A stretch of 64,000 nt of DNA from PWQG01 sp050486205 (GTDB lineage Bacteria > Pseudomonadota > Gammaproteobacteria > Pseudomonadales > Pseudohongiellaceae): assembly GCA_050486205.1 (NCBI GenBank), contig JBJHCW010000011.1:1-64000 (forward strand), in the 5' to 3' direction. The notes under the pieces are model-generated. The model searched no databases. It had not been told where the DNA came from and saw only the letters and a list, made by a program, of their open reading frames with translations. Shown here piece after piece: positions 51,772-60,946 of this stretch (positions are counted from its first letter, which is position 1; each line of letters begins with the position of its first letter). Both the position numbers and the translations under genes were made by a program.

Positions 51772-51803
51772 TATCTTGAACACACGAAGTGTAAGGATCA
51801 GAC

Positions 51804-53057
51804 ATGTCAATTGAGATTAAAGCGCCCACTCTGCCTGAATCAGTGCCTGATGGAACCATTGCGACCTGGCACAAGAAGCCGGGGGACAGCGTCAAACAGG
51901 ATGAACTGCTGGTTGATATCGAGACCGACAAGGTGGTTATTGAAGTTGTCTCGCCGTCTGACGGTGTACTTGAGAAAGTTCTCAAGGAATCCGGGGACAC
52001 AATTGTCAGTAACGAACTGATTGCTGTGGTAAAGGAAGGCGCTGCTGAAAGCAAGTCCTCCACCAAGGAAGAGAAGAAGGAAGAGAAGAAGGAGAAGTCC
52101 GAAAAGGCCGATGACGCTGCCGATGAAGATGCCGATGCCGGGAAGAGCAATGCCGACACATCAGACTCACCCATGCTCAGTCCTGCTGCGCGCAAGCTGG
52201 CGGAAGAGAAGGGTATTGATGCGGCGTCCATCAAGGGCAGCGGCAAGGACGGCCGAGTGACAAAGGAAGATGTGATGCGCCATGCCGAGAAGGGTCAATC
52301 CGGCTCCTCAGATGGCAGTCGTGACGAGCCCACTGTGGCTGATATGTCCTCTGGTCGTGTCGAGGAACGCGTGCCAATGAGCCGTCTTCGTGCCCGAATT
52401 GCCGAGCGCCTGCTGGAAGCCAGCCAGTCTACCGCCATGCTGACCACCTTCAATGAAGTCAACATGCAACCGATCATGGAGCTGCGTAACCGGTACAAGG
52501 ACGCGTTTGAAAAGGCGCATGACGGCACACGACTGGGTTTCATGTCATTCTTTGTGCGCGCCAGTGTCGAGGCGTTAAAGCGTTACCCGGCCGTGAACGC
52601 ATCGCTGGACGGCACTGATATTGTCTATCACGGTTACCAGGACATCGGTGTGGCGGTGTCTTCTCCGCGCGGTCTGGTTGTGCCGGTGCTGCGCAATGCC
52701 GATCATATGAGCCTGGCTCAGGTAGAGTCGAAAATACGTGACTACGGTCTCAAGGCCCGTGATGGAAAGCTGGCGATTGATGAGATGACCGGTGGCACTT
52801 TCACCATTTCCAACGGTGGCGTTTTCGGGTCCCTGCTTTCCACCCCGATTCTGAATCCGCCGCAGACGGCGATCCTGGGCATGCACAAAATCCAGGAGCG
52901 CCCGATGGCGGTGGATGGCAAGGTTGAAATCTTGCCGATGATGTATCTGGCGCTGTCCTATGATCATAGACTGATTGATGGCAAGGAGGCTGTACAGTTC
53001 CTTGTCACCATCAAGGATCTGCTGGAAGATCCCGCGAGAATCCTGCTGGAAATCTGA
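51804..53057 (+). CDS. sucB: 2-oxoglutarate dehydrogenase E2 (dihydrolipoyl succinyltransferase)
   Basis: 417 residues (E. coli 405). One lipoyl domain with the modified lysine K43 in D-I-E-T-D-K-V-V. A long K/E/S/D-rich linker follows (about 80-118), then the E1/E3-binding domain (S-P-A-A-R-K-L-A-E-E-K-G-I-D near 125-140), and the trimer-forming catalytic domain with H388 and D392 in Y-D-H-R-L-I-D-G-K. The linker is highly charged instead of the usual A/P-rich form. A perfect 14-bp hairpin follows before lpd. Confidence 0.97.
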   Translation: MSIEIKAPTLPESVPDGTIATWHKKPGDSVKQDELLVDIETDKVVIEVVSPSDGVLEKVLKESGDTIVSNELIAVVKEGAAESKSSTKEEKKEEKKEKSEKADDAADEDADAGKSNADTSDSPMLSPAARKLAEEKGIDAASIKGSGKDGRVTKEDVMRHAEKGQSGSSDGSRDEPTVADMSSGRVEERVPMSRLRARIAERLLEASQSTAMLTTFNEVNMQPIMELRNRYKDAFEKAHDGTRLGFMSFFVRASVEALKRYPAVNASLDGTDIVYHGYQDIGVAVSSPRGLVVPVLRNADHMSLAQVESKIRDYGLKARDGKLAIDEMTGGTFTISNGGVFGSLLSTPILNPPQTAILGMHKIQERPMAVDGKVEILPMMYLALSYDHRLIDGKEAVQFLVTIKDLLEDPARILLEI

Positions 53058-53082
53058 CTGCGCGGTGATGATTCACGCCTGG

Positions 53083-53115
53083 CTGAGCCACAGCATTTTA
53101 CATGCTGTGGCTCAG
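53083..53115 (+). promoter_or_regulatory. Perfect 14-bp intercistronic hairpin between sucB and lpd
   Basis: Arms 53083-53096 and 53102-53115 are exact complements with a 5-base loop. There is no T run, only GTCTTT after it. It could be a partial terminator, an RNase processing site or a 3' stabiliser that sets SucAB versus Lpd levels. Confidence 0.6.
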
Positions 53116-53196
53116 GTCTTTCCGGACAATCGATTGTCACCGGCAGACACAAGAACAATCAAGTAATGCAATTCAAAATATTTGGTGGGTAAAGTT

Positions 53197-54645
53197 ATGA
53201 CTAAGAAATTTGACGTAGTGGTCATCGGATCCGGACCGGCCGGTTATGTTGCTGCCATACGCTGTGGGCAGTTGGGCCTGAAAACCGCATGTGTCGAGAA
53301 ATGGCACAATGACAAGAAGGAGCTGGTTCTGGGTGGTACCTGCCTGAATGTCGGATGCATACCCTCCAAAGCCCTTCTGGATTCGTCGCACAAATACAAG
53401 GAAGCCAGTGAGGGCTTCGAGATTCACGGCATATCACACCAGAAGCTCAGTATCGACGTTCCGGCCATGATCGAGCGCAAGCGCAAGATTGTTGGCCAGC
53501 TGACACAGGGCGTGAAATCGCTGTTCATGGCAAACAAGGTGGAGTCCTTCCAGGGCACTGGAAAGCTGCTCAAGGGCAAGAAAGTGCAGGTGACCAACGC
53601 CGCTGGAGAGGAAACCGTGCTGGAAGCAGACAATGTCATTCTGGCAAGTGGCTCGGTGCCGATCGAAATTCCGCCGGCGAAGGTGGACAATGAAACCATT
53701 GTTGACTCCACCGGTGCGCTTGAATTTCAGTCTGTTCCAAAACGCCTGGGTGTCATCGGCGCTGGCGTCATCGGCCTGGAACTGGGCAGTGTCTGGTCAC
53801 GCCTGGGCGCCGAGGTGACGGTGCTGGAAGCCATGGACGCGTTCATGCCGGCAGTTGATCATCAGATCGCGAAGGAGACCCAGAAGATTCTTGCCAAGCA
53901 GGGTCTGGATATCCGGCTTGGCGCCAAGGTCACGGGGTCCAAGGTCGGAAAGGGCAAGAACAAGACTGTGACTGTGTCCTTTACAGACAAGGATGGCGAT
54001 CAGGAGATGGTGTTCGACAAGCTGATTGTGGCAGTTGGTCGCAAGCCCTATACCGAAGAGTTGCTGGCCGGGGATGCCGGCATTGAGCTGGACGATCGCG
54101 GTTTCATCAAGGTCAATGATCATTGTGCCACGTCTGTGGACGGGGTTTACGCAACCGGTGATGTGGTGCGTGGCCCCATGCTTGCTCACAAGGGCTCCGA
54201 AGAAGGTGTCATGGTGGCCGAGCGCATTGCTGGCAAGAAGACCCAGGTCAACTACGATCTTGTACCCTTTGTGGTCTATACCCATCCGGAATTGGCATGG
54301 GTTGGCAAGAACGAACAACAATTGAAAGATGAAGGGGTCGAGTACAATGTTGGCACCTTCCCCTTCAGTGTCAATGGTCGTGCAATGGCTGCCAACGATA
54401 CGGAAGGCCTGGTCAAATTACTCTCCGATGCCAAAACCGATCGTGTGTTGGGCTGCCATATTGTTGGCCCCAGTGCTGCCGACCTCGTGCAGCAGATGTG
54501 CATTGCCATGGAGTTCAGCGCCAGCGCCGAGGATATTGGCCTGACCATGTTCTCACACCCGACGCTCTCGGAAGCAGTTCACGAGGCTGCATTGGCCGCC
54601 AATGGCCATGCCATCCACGCAGCCAACAAGCGCAAGCGAAAATAA
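53197..54645 (+). CDS. lpd: Dihydrolipoyl dehydrogenase (E3)
   Basis: 482 residues from the ATG at 53197 (G-G-T-G-G-G-T upstream); a TTG five codons earlier is unlikely. It reoxidises lipoate of 2-oxoglutarate dehydrogenase and possibly other complexes. FAD fold V-I-G-S-G-P-A-G-Y. Redox pair C49/C54 in G-G-T-C-L-N-V-G-C-I-P-S-K. NAD fold V-I-G-A-G-V-I-G-L-E-L-G-S. The catalytic His-Glu pair lies in H-P-T-L-S-E-A-V-H-E-A near the C-terminus. It sits within the suc operon, as in Pseudomonas (lpdG). Confidence 0.96.
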   Translation: MTKKFDVVVIGSGPAGYVAAIRCGQLGLKTACVEKWHNDKKELVLGGTCLNVGCIPSKALLDSSHKYKEASEGFEIHGISHQKLSIDVPAMIERKRKIVGQLTQGVKSLFMANKVESFQGTGKLLKGKKVQVTNAAGEETVLEADNVILASGSVPIEIPPAKVDNETIVDSTGALEFQSVPKRLGVIGAGVIGLELGSVWSRLGAEVTVLEAMDAFMPAVDHQIAKETQKILAKQGLDIRLGAKVTGSKVGKGKNKTVTVSFTDKDGDQEMVFDKLIVAVGRKPYTEELLAGDAGIELDDRGFIKVNDHCATSVDGVYATGDVVRGPMLAHKGSEEGVMVAERIAGKKTQVNYDLVPFVVYTHPELAWVGKNEQQLKDEGVEYNVGTFPFSVNGRAMAANDTEGLVKLLSDAKTDRVLGCHIVGPSAADLVQQMCIAMEFSASAEDIGLTMFSHPTLSEAVHEAALAANGHAIHAANKRKRK

Positions 54646-54687
54646 TCCAATCAGCTATTACTAAACACTCATAACGGTGAATGCAGT

Positions 54688-55857
54688 ATGAATCTACACG
54701 AATATCAGGCGAAACAATTGTTCGCTGACTATGGCCTGCCGGTTTCCAAAGGCTATGCAGTGGACAGCCCGGATGAGGCCGCGGCGGCAGCCACAAAGAT
54801 CGGCGGCGACAAGTGGGTGGTCAAGGCCCAGGTCCATGCCGGGGGGCGCGGCAAGGCTGGCGGTGTGAAGCTGGTGGACAGTCCGGAAGAGGTCAGGGCG
54901 TTTGCAGCCAAGTGGCTGGGCAAGCACCTGGTGACCTATCAGACGGACGCCAACGGTCAGCCCGTCAGCAAGATTCTGGTGGAAAGCTGTACCGACATTG
55001 CCCAGGAGTTGTATCTCGGCGCAGTCGTTGATCGCTCCACGCGTCGGGTGGTTTTCATGGCATCCACTGAAGGTGGTGTCGAAATCGAAAAGGTCGCTGA
55101 GGAGACACCTGAGAAAATTCTCAAGGCCATCATTGACCCCCTGGTCGGTGCGCAGCCCTTCCAGGGCCGTGATCTGGCCTTCCGGCTTGGCCTGAATGCC
55201 GAACAGGTCAAGCAGTTCACCAAGCTTTTCCTGGGCCTCGCCAGGCTGTTTGAGGATCTGGATCTGGCCCTGCTGGAAATCAATCCGCTGGTGATTACCG
55301 ATGAGGGCAATCTGCATTGCCTGGACGGTAAAATCAATATCGATGGCAATGCGCTGTACCGCCAACCCAGGCTGCGCGAGATGCATGATCCGAGTCAGGA
55401 CGATGCGCGCGAGGCCGAGGCGGCCCGATGGGACCTGAACTACGTGGCGCTGGACGGCAATATTGGCTGCATGGTCAATGGTGCCGGCCTGGCCATGGGC
55501 ACCATGGACATCGTGCAGTTGCACGGCGGCAGTCCCGCCAACTTCCTTGATGTGGGCGGTGGCGCAACAAAAGAGCGTGTAACGGAAGCATTCAAGATCA
55601 TTCTGTCTGATGACAAGGTACAGGCCGTGCTGGTCAACATTTTTGGCGGCATTGTTCGCTGCGACCTGATCGCCGAGGGCGTTATTGGTGCTGTGGAGGA
55701 GGTTGGCGTCAAGGTACCGGTTGTGGTCCGACTGGAAGGCAACAACGCTGACGTGGGCCGTCAGGTACTGAAGGATAGCGGTCTGAACATCATCGCCGCT
55801 GAAAGTTTGACAGATGCCGCCGAGAAAGTCGTGGCAGCAGCAGGAGGTGCCAAGTGA
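54688..55857 (+). CDS. sucC: Succinyl-CoA synthetase beta subunit
   Basis: 389 residues (E. coli 388). ATP-grasp subunit that makes ATP or GTP from succinyl-CoA. N-terminal M-N-L-H-E-Y-Q-A-K-Q-L-F, the V-K-A-Q-V-H-A-G-G-R-G-K-A-G-G nucleotide loop, L-E-I-N-P-L-V-I-T metal-binding segment, and N-I-F-G-G-I-V-R-C-D near the C-terminus. It overlaps sucD by four bases. Confidence 0.97.
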   Translation: MNLHEYQAKQLFADYGLPVSKGYAVDSPDEAAAAATKIGGDKWVVKAQVHAGGRGKAGGVKLVDSPEEVRAFAAKWLGKHLVTYQTDANGQPVSKILVESCTDIAQELYLGAVVDRSTRRVVFMASTEGGVEIEKVAEETPEKILKAIIDPLVGAQPFQGRDLAFRLGLNAEQVKQFTKLFLGLARLFEDLDLALLEINPLVITDEGNLHCLDGKINIDGNALYRQPRLREMHDPSQDDAREAEAARWDLNYVALDGNIGCMVNGAGLAMGTMDIVQLHGGSPANFLDVGGGATKERVTEAFKIILSDDKVQAVLVNIFGGIVRCDLIAEGVIGAVEEVGVKVPVVVRLEGNNADVGRQVLKDSGLNIIAAESLTDAAEKVVAAAGGAK

Positions 55858-56726
55858 GCATTCTGGTTAACAAGGATACACGAGTAATCTGCCAGGGCTT
55901 TACCGGCGCCCAGGGTACTTTCCATTCGGAGCAGTCCATTGCCTATGGCACAAAAATGGTCGGCGGCGTTACACCGGGTAAAGGTGGTCAGACCCATCTG
56001 GGATTGCCGGTTTTTAATACGGTGGCAGAAGCGGTTGCACAAACGCAGGCCGAAGCCTCGGTGATTTATGTGCCGGCGCCCTTCTGCAAGGACTCCATAC
56101 TGGAGGCAGCCTTTGCCGGTATCAAGCTCATTGTCTGTATTACAGAAGGCATACCAACACTGGATATGCTCGATGCCAAGGTCAAATGTGATGAGCTGGG
56201 CGTGCGGCTGATCGGGCCAAACTGTCCGGGTGTCATCACCCCGGGTGAGTGCAAGATTGGCATCATGCCTGGCTATATCCACAAGCCGGGCAAAGTTGGC
56301 ATTGTTTCCCGTTCAGGCACATTGACCTACGAGGCTGTCAAGCAGACGACAGACTTCGGTTTCGGTCAGTCTTCCTGTGTTGGTATCGGTGGTGATCCGA
56401 TTCCGGGTTCAAGCTTCATTGATATCCTGGCGCTGTTTGAAAAGGACGACAAGACTGAAGCCATCGTGATGATTGGCGAAATCGGCGGCACAGCGGAAGA
56501 GGAGGCAGCAGCCTTCATCAAGGCCAATGTCAGCAAGCCGGTGGTGTCCTATATCGCCGGTGTCACGGCGCCCGCAGGCAAGCGCATGGGCCATGCCGGT
56601 GCGATCATTTCAGGCGGCAAGGGTACAGCCGACGAGAAGTTTGCGGCACTTCAGGATGCCGGTGTCAGAACCGTGCGAAGTCTTGCCGATATTGGCAAGG
56701 CATTGCAGGAAGTGACTGGTTGGTGA
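55854..56726 (+). CDS. sucD: Succinyl-CoA synthetase alpha subunit
   Basis: 290 residues (E. coli 289). CoA-binding Rossmann N-terminus (C-Q-G-F-T-G-A-Q-G-T-F-H-S) and the phosphorylated H247 in M-G-H-A-G-A-I-I-S-G-G. The G-P-N-C-P-G-V-I-T-P motif is also present. It is the last gene of the sdh-suc block. A nested hairpin follows at 56734-56776. Confidence 0.97.
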   Translation: MSILVNKDTRVICQGFTGAQGTFHSEQSIAYGTKMVGGVTPGKGGQTHLGLPVFNTVAEAVAQTQAEASVIYVPAPFCKDSILEAAFAGIKLIVCITEGIPTLDMLDAKVKCDELGVRLIGPNCPGVITPGECKIGIMPGYIHKPGKVGIVSRSGTLTYEAVKQTTDFGFGQSSCVGIGGDPIPGSSFIDILALFEKDDKTEAIVMIGEIGGTAEEEAAAFIKANVSKPVVSYIAGVTAPAGKRMGHAGAIISGGKGTADEKFAALQDAGVRTVRSLADIGKALQEVTGW

Positions 56727-56733
56727 CAATGTT

Positions 56734-56776
56734 TGTCGCCGGGAAAATTGCGCTGCCCGCAGCGCCCCCGGCGGCA
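56734..56776 (+). terminator. Nested GC-rich hairpin after sucD
   Basis: The outer stem runs from 56734-56743 to 56767-56776 (nearly perfect, one G-T pair). The inner stem is 56750-56755 with 56760-56765 around a 4-base loop. No T run follows directly, so it may be a weak terminator or a 3' stabiliser of the suc transcript. Confidence 0.5.
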
Positions 56777-57166
56777 TTCCGGATCGAAATTTTCTGCGTC
56801 GAAAGGTTCAAAAAACGAGATGGGTTGTGTTAGTCTTTATCCGTTCTTTGGCAGGGAAGGCCGAAATCAACGCGATGTGGCGTGATCTTGCCGGGATTGG
56901 TTACTAAAGTCCACGGCCGGGATTAATTTGTGTAGAAAGGTAACTTTTTGCCGGACGCCAACCAGGGACTCGCAGCAGCATTGGAGAAATGTTTGCTTAT
57001 GGTGAACCTGTGATGTTAGAAATAATTAAAGACATAAACAGACAGCACAGAGAAATCAGGAAGAGAAGAAACAGGAAGTAAGTCAGTAGTAGATGTCACA
57101 TCCCAGTCCGGATCGGCAGGCAGCCGTTCGGCGCCGGGAGTGTTTAATACAATAACAGGATGGCAC
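56777..57166 (+). other. Region upstream of the TonB operon (390 bases)
   Basis: No established gene is seen. It holds a possible 30-codon reading frame (56989-57081), two copies of a GCCGGGATT motif near 56892 and 56916, and purine-rich sequence before the DUF3450 gene. I see no convincing Fur box and no clear sigma-70 promoter. Confidence 0.5.
56989..57081 (+). CDS. Possible 30-residue basic small protein or leader peptide
   Basis: An ATG preceded by GGAG three bases upstream opens a 30-codon frame. Its product is hydrophobic/mixed at first (M-F-A-Y-G-E-P-V-M-L-E-I-I) and strongly basic at the end (R-E-I-R-K-R-R-N-R-K). It ends 85 bases before the DUF3450 start. It could be a leader peptide or chance; there is no comparative support available here. 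Confidence 0.25.
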   Translation: MFAYGEPVMLEIIKDINRQHREIRKRRNRK

Positions 57167-57958
57167 ATGAAAAACCGTCGATCATATTTGAAGGTACTGG
57201 TCCCGCTGGCATCATTGCTCGTGGCCGGTTCAACCCAGGCACAGGATGTCGATACGACGCCCATTGGTGAAGCGATGCGAGTCGTTGATCAAACCACCAG
57301 GGCAGCTGTCGAATCGCAGGAAACGATTACTCGCCTCTCCACCTCTGCCAACAGTCTGTTTGAAGAATTCCAGCTCGAAAACGATAACCTTGAAGCCCTG
57401 ATGGTGCTCAACGCCGGCTGGCGTCGCCAGATTGCCGTTCAGGAGCGTGAGCTGGATACCATCAACGAGTCCATTGCCGAAGTACGCAACGTTACCCAGG
57501 AACTGCCAATGCTGATGCAGAAGATGATCAGCAGCATGGAGCAGTTTGTTGAGCTGGATATGCCGTTCCACCTGGAGCAACGACGCCAGCGTATCGAGTT
57601 TGTCCGACGTGCCATTGACGACCCCAGCGTATCCAATGCCGAACGCTTCCGTCAGATTCTGGTGCTGTACCAGACGGAGAATAACTACGGGCGCACACAC
57701 GAAACCTATCCGACAACGCTGACCATCGACGGTGTGGAGCGGGACGTGGATATCCTGCGAGTGGGCCGGGTTGCTCTGGTGTATCAGACCAAGGATCGCT
57801 CCATGAGCGGAGCCTGGGATCCTGAGGCACGCCAGTGGGTCCGTTTGTCTGACGGTGATTACCGATCTGCCATCAACCAGGGCATTCGCGTTTCCAGCGG
57901 CATCATCGCACCTGAAATCATTGAATTACCAATCACCGCGCCGGAGTTAGCACAGTGA
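57167..57958 (+). CDS. DUF3450 periplasmic coiled-coil protein of the TonB2 system
   Basis: 263 residues from the ATG at 57167 (A-G-G-A six bases upstream); the frame extends nine codons earlier. A signal peptide ends near S-T-Q-A-Q-D (about residue 25). Long helices with heptads (about 30-140) precede a small beta-rich end. DUF3450 members occur first in TonB2-type operons and are thought to assist energy transfer in the periplasm; the exact role is not settled. The GTGA overlap (four bases) couples it to the next gene. Confidence 0.85.
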   Translation: MKNRRSYLKVLVPLASLLVAGSTQAQDVDTTPIGEAMRVVDQTTRAAVESQETITRLSTSANSLFEEFQLENDNLEALMVLNAGWRRQIAVQERELDTINESIAEVRNVTQELPMLMQKMISSMEQFVELDMPFHLEQRRQRIEFVRRAIDDPSVSNAERFRQILVLYQTENNYGRTHETYPTTLTIDGVERDVDILRVGRVALVYQTKDRSMSGAWDPEARQWVRLSDGDYRSAINQGIRVSSGIIAPEIIELPITAPELAQ

Positions 57959-59361
57959 AAAAAATAATCAAATTTGCCAGTATGTCACTGTCAGGCCTTG
58001 CCCTGGCATTTTCAGCACAAGTCCATGCACAACAGCCAGCTGCAAACCTGGCCGACCTGCTCCGCGCCGTTGAGGAAAACCGGGTTGTAGAATCCGAAGA
58101 GCATCGTGAGCGCGAACAGCGATTCCAGCAGCAGGCCAACCAGCAACAGCAGATTCTTGATGAGGTACGTGAGCGTATCTCTGAAGAAGAGGCCGAGAAC
58201 GCACGGCTGGAGAATCAGTTCGATGAAAATCGGCAGCTGTTGGCCGAGCGCCGCGCACAGCTGCGTGAGGTGCGTGCCAACCTGAACGAGCTTCTGGGTA
58301 CCATCCAGGGTGTGGCCGGCGACTTCCGCGGCATTTTCGACAACTCCCTGATCAGCGCCCAGTATCCGGGTCGCAACGAGTTTCTGGATTCCTTCATCGA
58401 GCGGGTTGCCAGTGATACCGAGCAGGTACGTGTCGATGAAATCGAGCGTTTCTGGTACTACATGCAGCAGGAAATGACCGAGTCAGGGCGTGTTGTGCAA
58501 TACACTGACCGCGTTGGCCTGCCGTCCGGTGAACAGGAAAACCGCACCATTACCCGTATCGGTTCCTTCAATGCCATCGCTGATGGTGAGTACATGTCCT
58601 ACACAGGTCGTGTAGGTCACCTGCAGGTGCTGCCGCGTCAGCCCTCTGACCGTATCCTTTCCCAGGCGCGCGCCCTGGAAAACGCAGCGGGTCAGGGTGG
58701 CATGTACCGTGTTGGTATCGACCCCACAGGCGCCATGGGCGGCAGCTTCATGCAGAACCTGATCAACTTCCCGACATGGGATGAGCAGGTCACTGAAAAC
58801 GCCGGTATCATCGGTTTCATCATTATCGGCATCGGTTTGATCGCCATTCTGGTGGCATTGATCCGTTCCTTCATGCTGACAATGGTAGCCGCCAAGGTTA
58901 ACGCACAGGTCAAGGCTGACAAGGCCAGCAAGAACAACCCGCTGGGTCGTATCCTGCTGGTGGCCGAGTCCAACCCCAATGTGGACACCGAAACACTTGA
59001 GCTCAAGCTGGGTGAGGCCATCCTGCAGGAAACCCCTGCGCTGGAGCGCTTCCTGACCTTCATCAAGATCATCGCAACGGTTGCACCGCTGATGGGTCTG
59101 TTGGGTACAGTGACCGGTATGATCCAGGTCTTCCAGCAGATCACGGTTTATGGTGCCGGTGACCCGACCATCATGGCCGGTGGTATCTCCATGGCCCTGA
59201 TGACCACGGTACTGGGTATCACGGTGGCGATCCCGACTGTACTGATGCACACATGGGTGAAGAGCAAGAGTGACCGCATCATCCATATTCTGGAAGAGCA
59301 GGCCACTGGCATCATTGCCAAGAAGGCTGAAACTTCTTCCAACCGCGCTCAGCAGGGCTGA
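57955..59361 (+). CDS. TtpC-like MotA/TolQ/ExbB proton channel protein with periplasmic coiled coil
   Basis: 468 residues, GTG start. A signal peptide (cleavage near V-H-A-Q-Q) is followed by a Q/E/R-rich coiled coil (about 40-115). A membrane helix lies near 280-305 and the MotA/ExbB channel domain with two more helices is in the last 150 residues (A-P-L-M-G-L-L-G-T-V-T-G-M and the G-I-T-V-A-I-P-T-V-L segment). This extended ExbB form matches TtpC of Vibrio and Shewanella TonB2 systems, needed there for TonB2-dependent iron uptake. It is followed by a normal ExbB. Confidence 0.88.
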   Translation: MKKIIKFASMSLSGLALAFSAQVHAQQPAANLADLLRAVEENRVVESEEHREREQRFQQQANQQQQILDEVRERISEEEAENARLENQFDENRQLLAERRAQLREVRANLNELLGTIQGVAGDFRGIFDNSLISAQYPGRNEFLDSFIERVASDTEQVRVDEIERFWYYMQQEMTESGRVVQYTDRVGLPSGEQENRTITRIGSFNAIADGEYMSYTGRVGHLQVLPRQPSDRILSQARALENAAGQGGMYRVGIDPTGAMGGSFMQNLINFPTWDEQVTENAGIIGFIIIGIGLIAILVALIRSFMLTMVAAKVNAQVKADKASKNNPLGRILLVAESNPNVDTETLELKLGEAILQETPALERFLTFIKIIATVAPLMGLLGTVTGMIQVFQQITVYGAGDPTIMAGGISMALMTTVLGITVAIPTVLMHTWVKSKSDRIIHILEEQATGIIAKKAETSSNRAQQG

Positions 59362-59372
59362 TAGGGGGTAGT

Positions 59373-59894
59373 ATGTACTTCGCTCTGCTGGACTCGACCG
59401 AAGCGATCATCGACTTCATGAACAGGGGTGGGCAAGTTCTCTGGATCATTGGCGGTCTACTGTTAGTGAAGTGGTCGTTGATCTTCGAGCGGATCTGGTA
59501 TCTGTACTCCACACATGCCAAGCGTGTAAAACACACGCTGGCAGTGTGGAACGGGCGCGACGACAAACGATCGTGGCGCGCCCGCCAGATTCGCAACATG
59601 ATGATTTCCGAGGTGAGGCTGGACCTGAAACAGACATTGCCAATGATTGAATCCCTGGTAGTTGTATGTCCACTGCTCGGCCTTATCGGTACTGTGACAG
59701 GCATGATTGAAGTGTTCTATGTCATGGCCCTGACCGGTGGTGGTGATGCCAAGTCAATGGCTGGTGGTGTTTCAAGGGCCACAATCCCGACCATGGCAGG
59801 CATGGTGGGCGCTTTGTCCGGAATCTTTGCATCCAACTGGCTGAAAAACCGGATGGATCGGGATCTGGAACTTCTCGAAGACCATATGGCCTGA
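59373..59894 (+). CDS. exbB: ExbB-type biopolymer transport protein
   Basis: 173 residues, the short form usual in TonB2 operons. Three membrane helices: one near 20-40 and two in the conserved MotA/ExbB domain, with V-C-P-L-L-G-L-I-G-T-V-T-G-M-I-E and A-G-M-V-G-A-L-S-G-I-F. With ExbD it forms the inner-membrane proton channel that energises TonB. Start 11 bases after the TtpC-like gene. Confidence 0.92.
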   Translation: MYFALLDSTEAIIDFMNRGGQVLWIIGGLLLVKWSLIFERIWYLYSTHAKRVKHTLAVWNGRDDKRSWRARQIRNMMISEVRLDLKQTLPMIESLVVVCPLLGLIGTVTGMIEVFYVMALTGGGDAKSMAGGVSRATIPTMAGMVGALSGIFASNWLKNRMDRDLELLEDHMA

Positions 59895-59924
59895 TTTGAC
59901 AGACATTTTGACAAAGGCATAATA

Positions 59925-60335
59925 ATGAAAACTGGTTTAATGAAGAGACGTGGTGAGGAAGAAGCCACCGGGGAAATCGATCTGACCCCGATGCTGGATG
60001 TGGTTTTTATCCTCTTGATCTTCTTTATCGTGACCTCGGTGTTTATTACCGAGGCGGGTATTGACGTCACAAAACCTGAAGCGTCCACTGCCGAGCCTCG
60101 CTCCCAGGATCTGATCCTGATTGCGATCAGCCCGGAAGGCGAAATCTGGATCGATGGAGAAGCCATTGATCCTCGCTTTGTCCGACAGCGCTTCGAAAGG
60201 CGTCTGGCTGAAACGCCAAACGCTTCTGTGGTGATCCAGGGCGACCAGGCAGCACAGAATGAGCATGTGATGACCATACTCAGGGCCGCGAGGGATGCGG
60301 AAATTACTCAAGTATCAATCTCGACGGAGAATTAA
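59925..60335 (+). CDS. exbD: ExbD-type biopolymer transport protein
   Basis: 136 residues. One membrane helix (about 23-45) carries the proton-accepting D25 in L-T-P-M-L-D-V-V-F-I-L-L, followed by a periplasmic domain (about 60-136). It works with ExbB in the proton-driven energising of TonB. tonB starts three bases after its stop. Confidence 0.93.
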   Translation: MKTGLMKRRGEEEATGEIDLTPMLDVVFILLIFFIVTSVFITEAGIDVTKPEASTAEPRSQDLILIAISPEGEIWIDGEAIDPRFVRQRFERRLAETPNASVVIQGDQAAQNEHVMTILRAARDAEITQVSISTEN

Positions 60336-60337
60336 CG

Positions 60338-60943
60338 ATGATAGCTGTCAGATGGTTCGTATCGATGCTACTCGCCGCGGGTATCACACTGGGTCTTTTC
60401 TACTTCATGCAGGCCCTGATTGCGACGGGTTCCCAGCTGGATCAGCGACGCGATATCGTTCGCATTGTTGATGCAACCATGCCTGAAATTGTCATGGAAG
60501 TGGTGCGTGAGGTAGAGCGTCCCGAAGCCATGGACGATATTCCGGAACCGCCGCCAAGCCAGCCGGATCGTGACTTCCAGATGGATGCCGGTAATCTCGG
60601 CATCCAGACTGCCCAGGTTGCTGTAGACGTGGGAGTGGATGTTGGTTTCAGTGGTATTGGCGCATCTGACGGTGAAATGCTGCCGCTGGTTAACGTTCAG
60701 CCGACCTACCCGACACGTGCCGCACAACGCGGCATCGAAGGTTGGGCCCAGGTACGTTTCACGGTAACTGCAGCCGGTGGCGTGCGTGACGTGGAAGTGG
60801 TTGATGCCGAACCACCGAACATTTTTAACAGCGCCGCAATACGCGCAGCCGAACGGTTTCGTTTCCAGCCACGTGTGGTAGGTGGCGAAGCGGTTGACGT
60901 GCCCGGCGTCCAATATGTATTCCGATTCCAGTTGGAGGATTGA
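60338..60943 (+). CDS. tonB: TonB energy-transducing protein
   Basis: 201 residues, short as in TonB2-type proteins. The N-terminal anchor helix (about 5-27) is followed by a brief proline-rich section (P-E-P-P-P-S-Q-P-D). The C-terminal TonB domain (about 105-201) has P-T-Y-P-T-R-A-A-Q-R-G-I-E-G-W and the F-R-F-Q-P-R-V-V-G-G motif. The proline spacer is much shorter than in E. coli TonB (239), so its reach across the periplasm is smaller. Confidence 0.93.
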   Translation: MIAVRWFVSMLLAAGITLGLFYFMQALIATGSQLDQRRDIVRIVDATMPEIVMEVVREVERPEAMDDIPEPPPSQPDRDFQMDAGNLGIQTAQVAVDVGVDVGFSGIGASDGEMLPLVNVQPTYPTRAAQRGIEGWAQVRFTVTAAGGVRDVEVVDAEPPNIFNSAAIRAAERFRFQPRVVGGEAVDVPGVQYVFRFQLED

Positions 60944-60946
60944 ACC

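Noticed and set aside
56777..57166. Fur-binding site for the TonB operon
   Set aside because: AT-rich stretches are present, but none approaches the GATAATGATAATCATTATC palindrome closely enough to claim.
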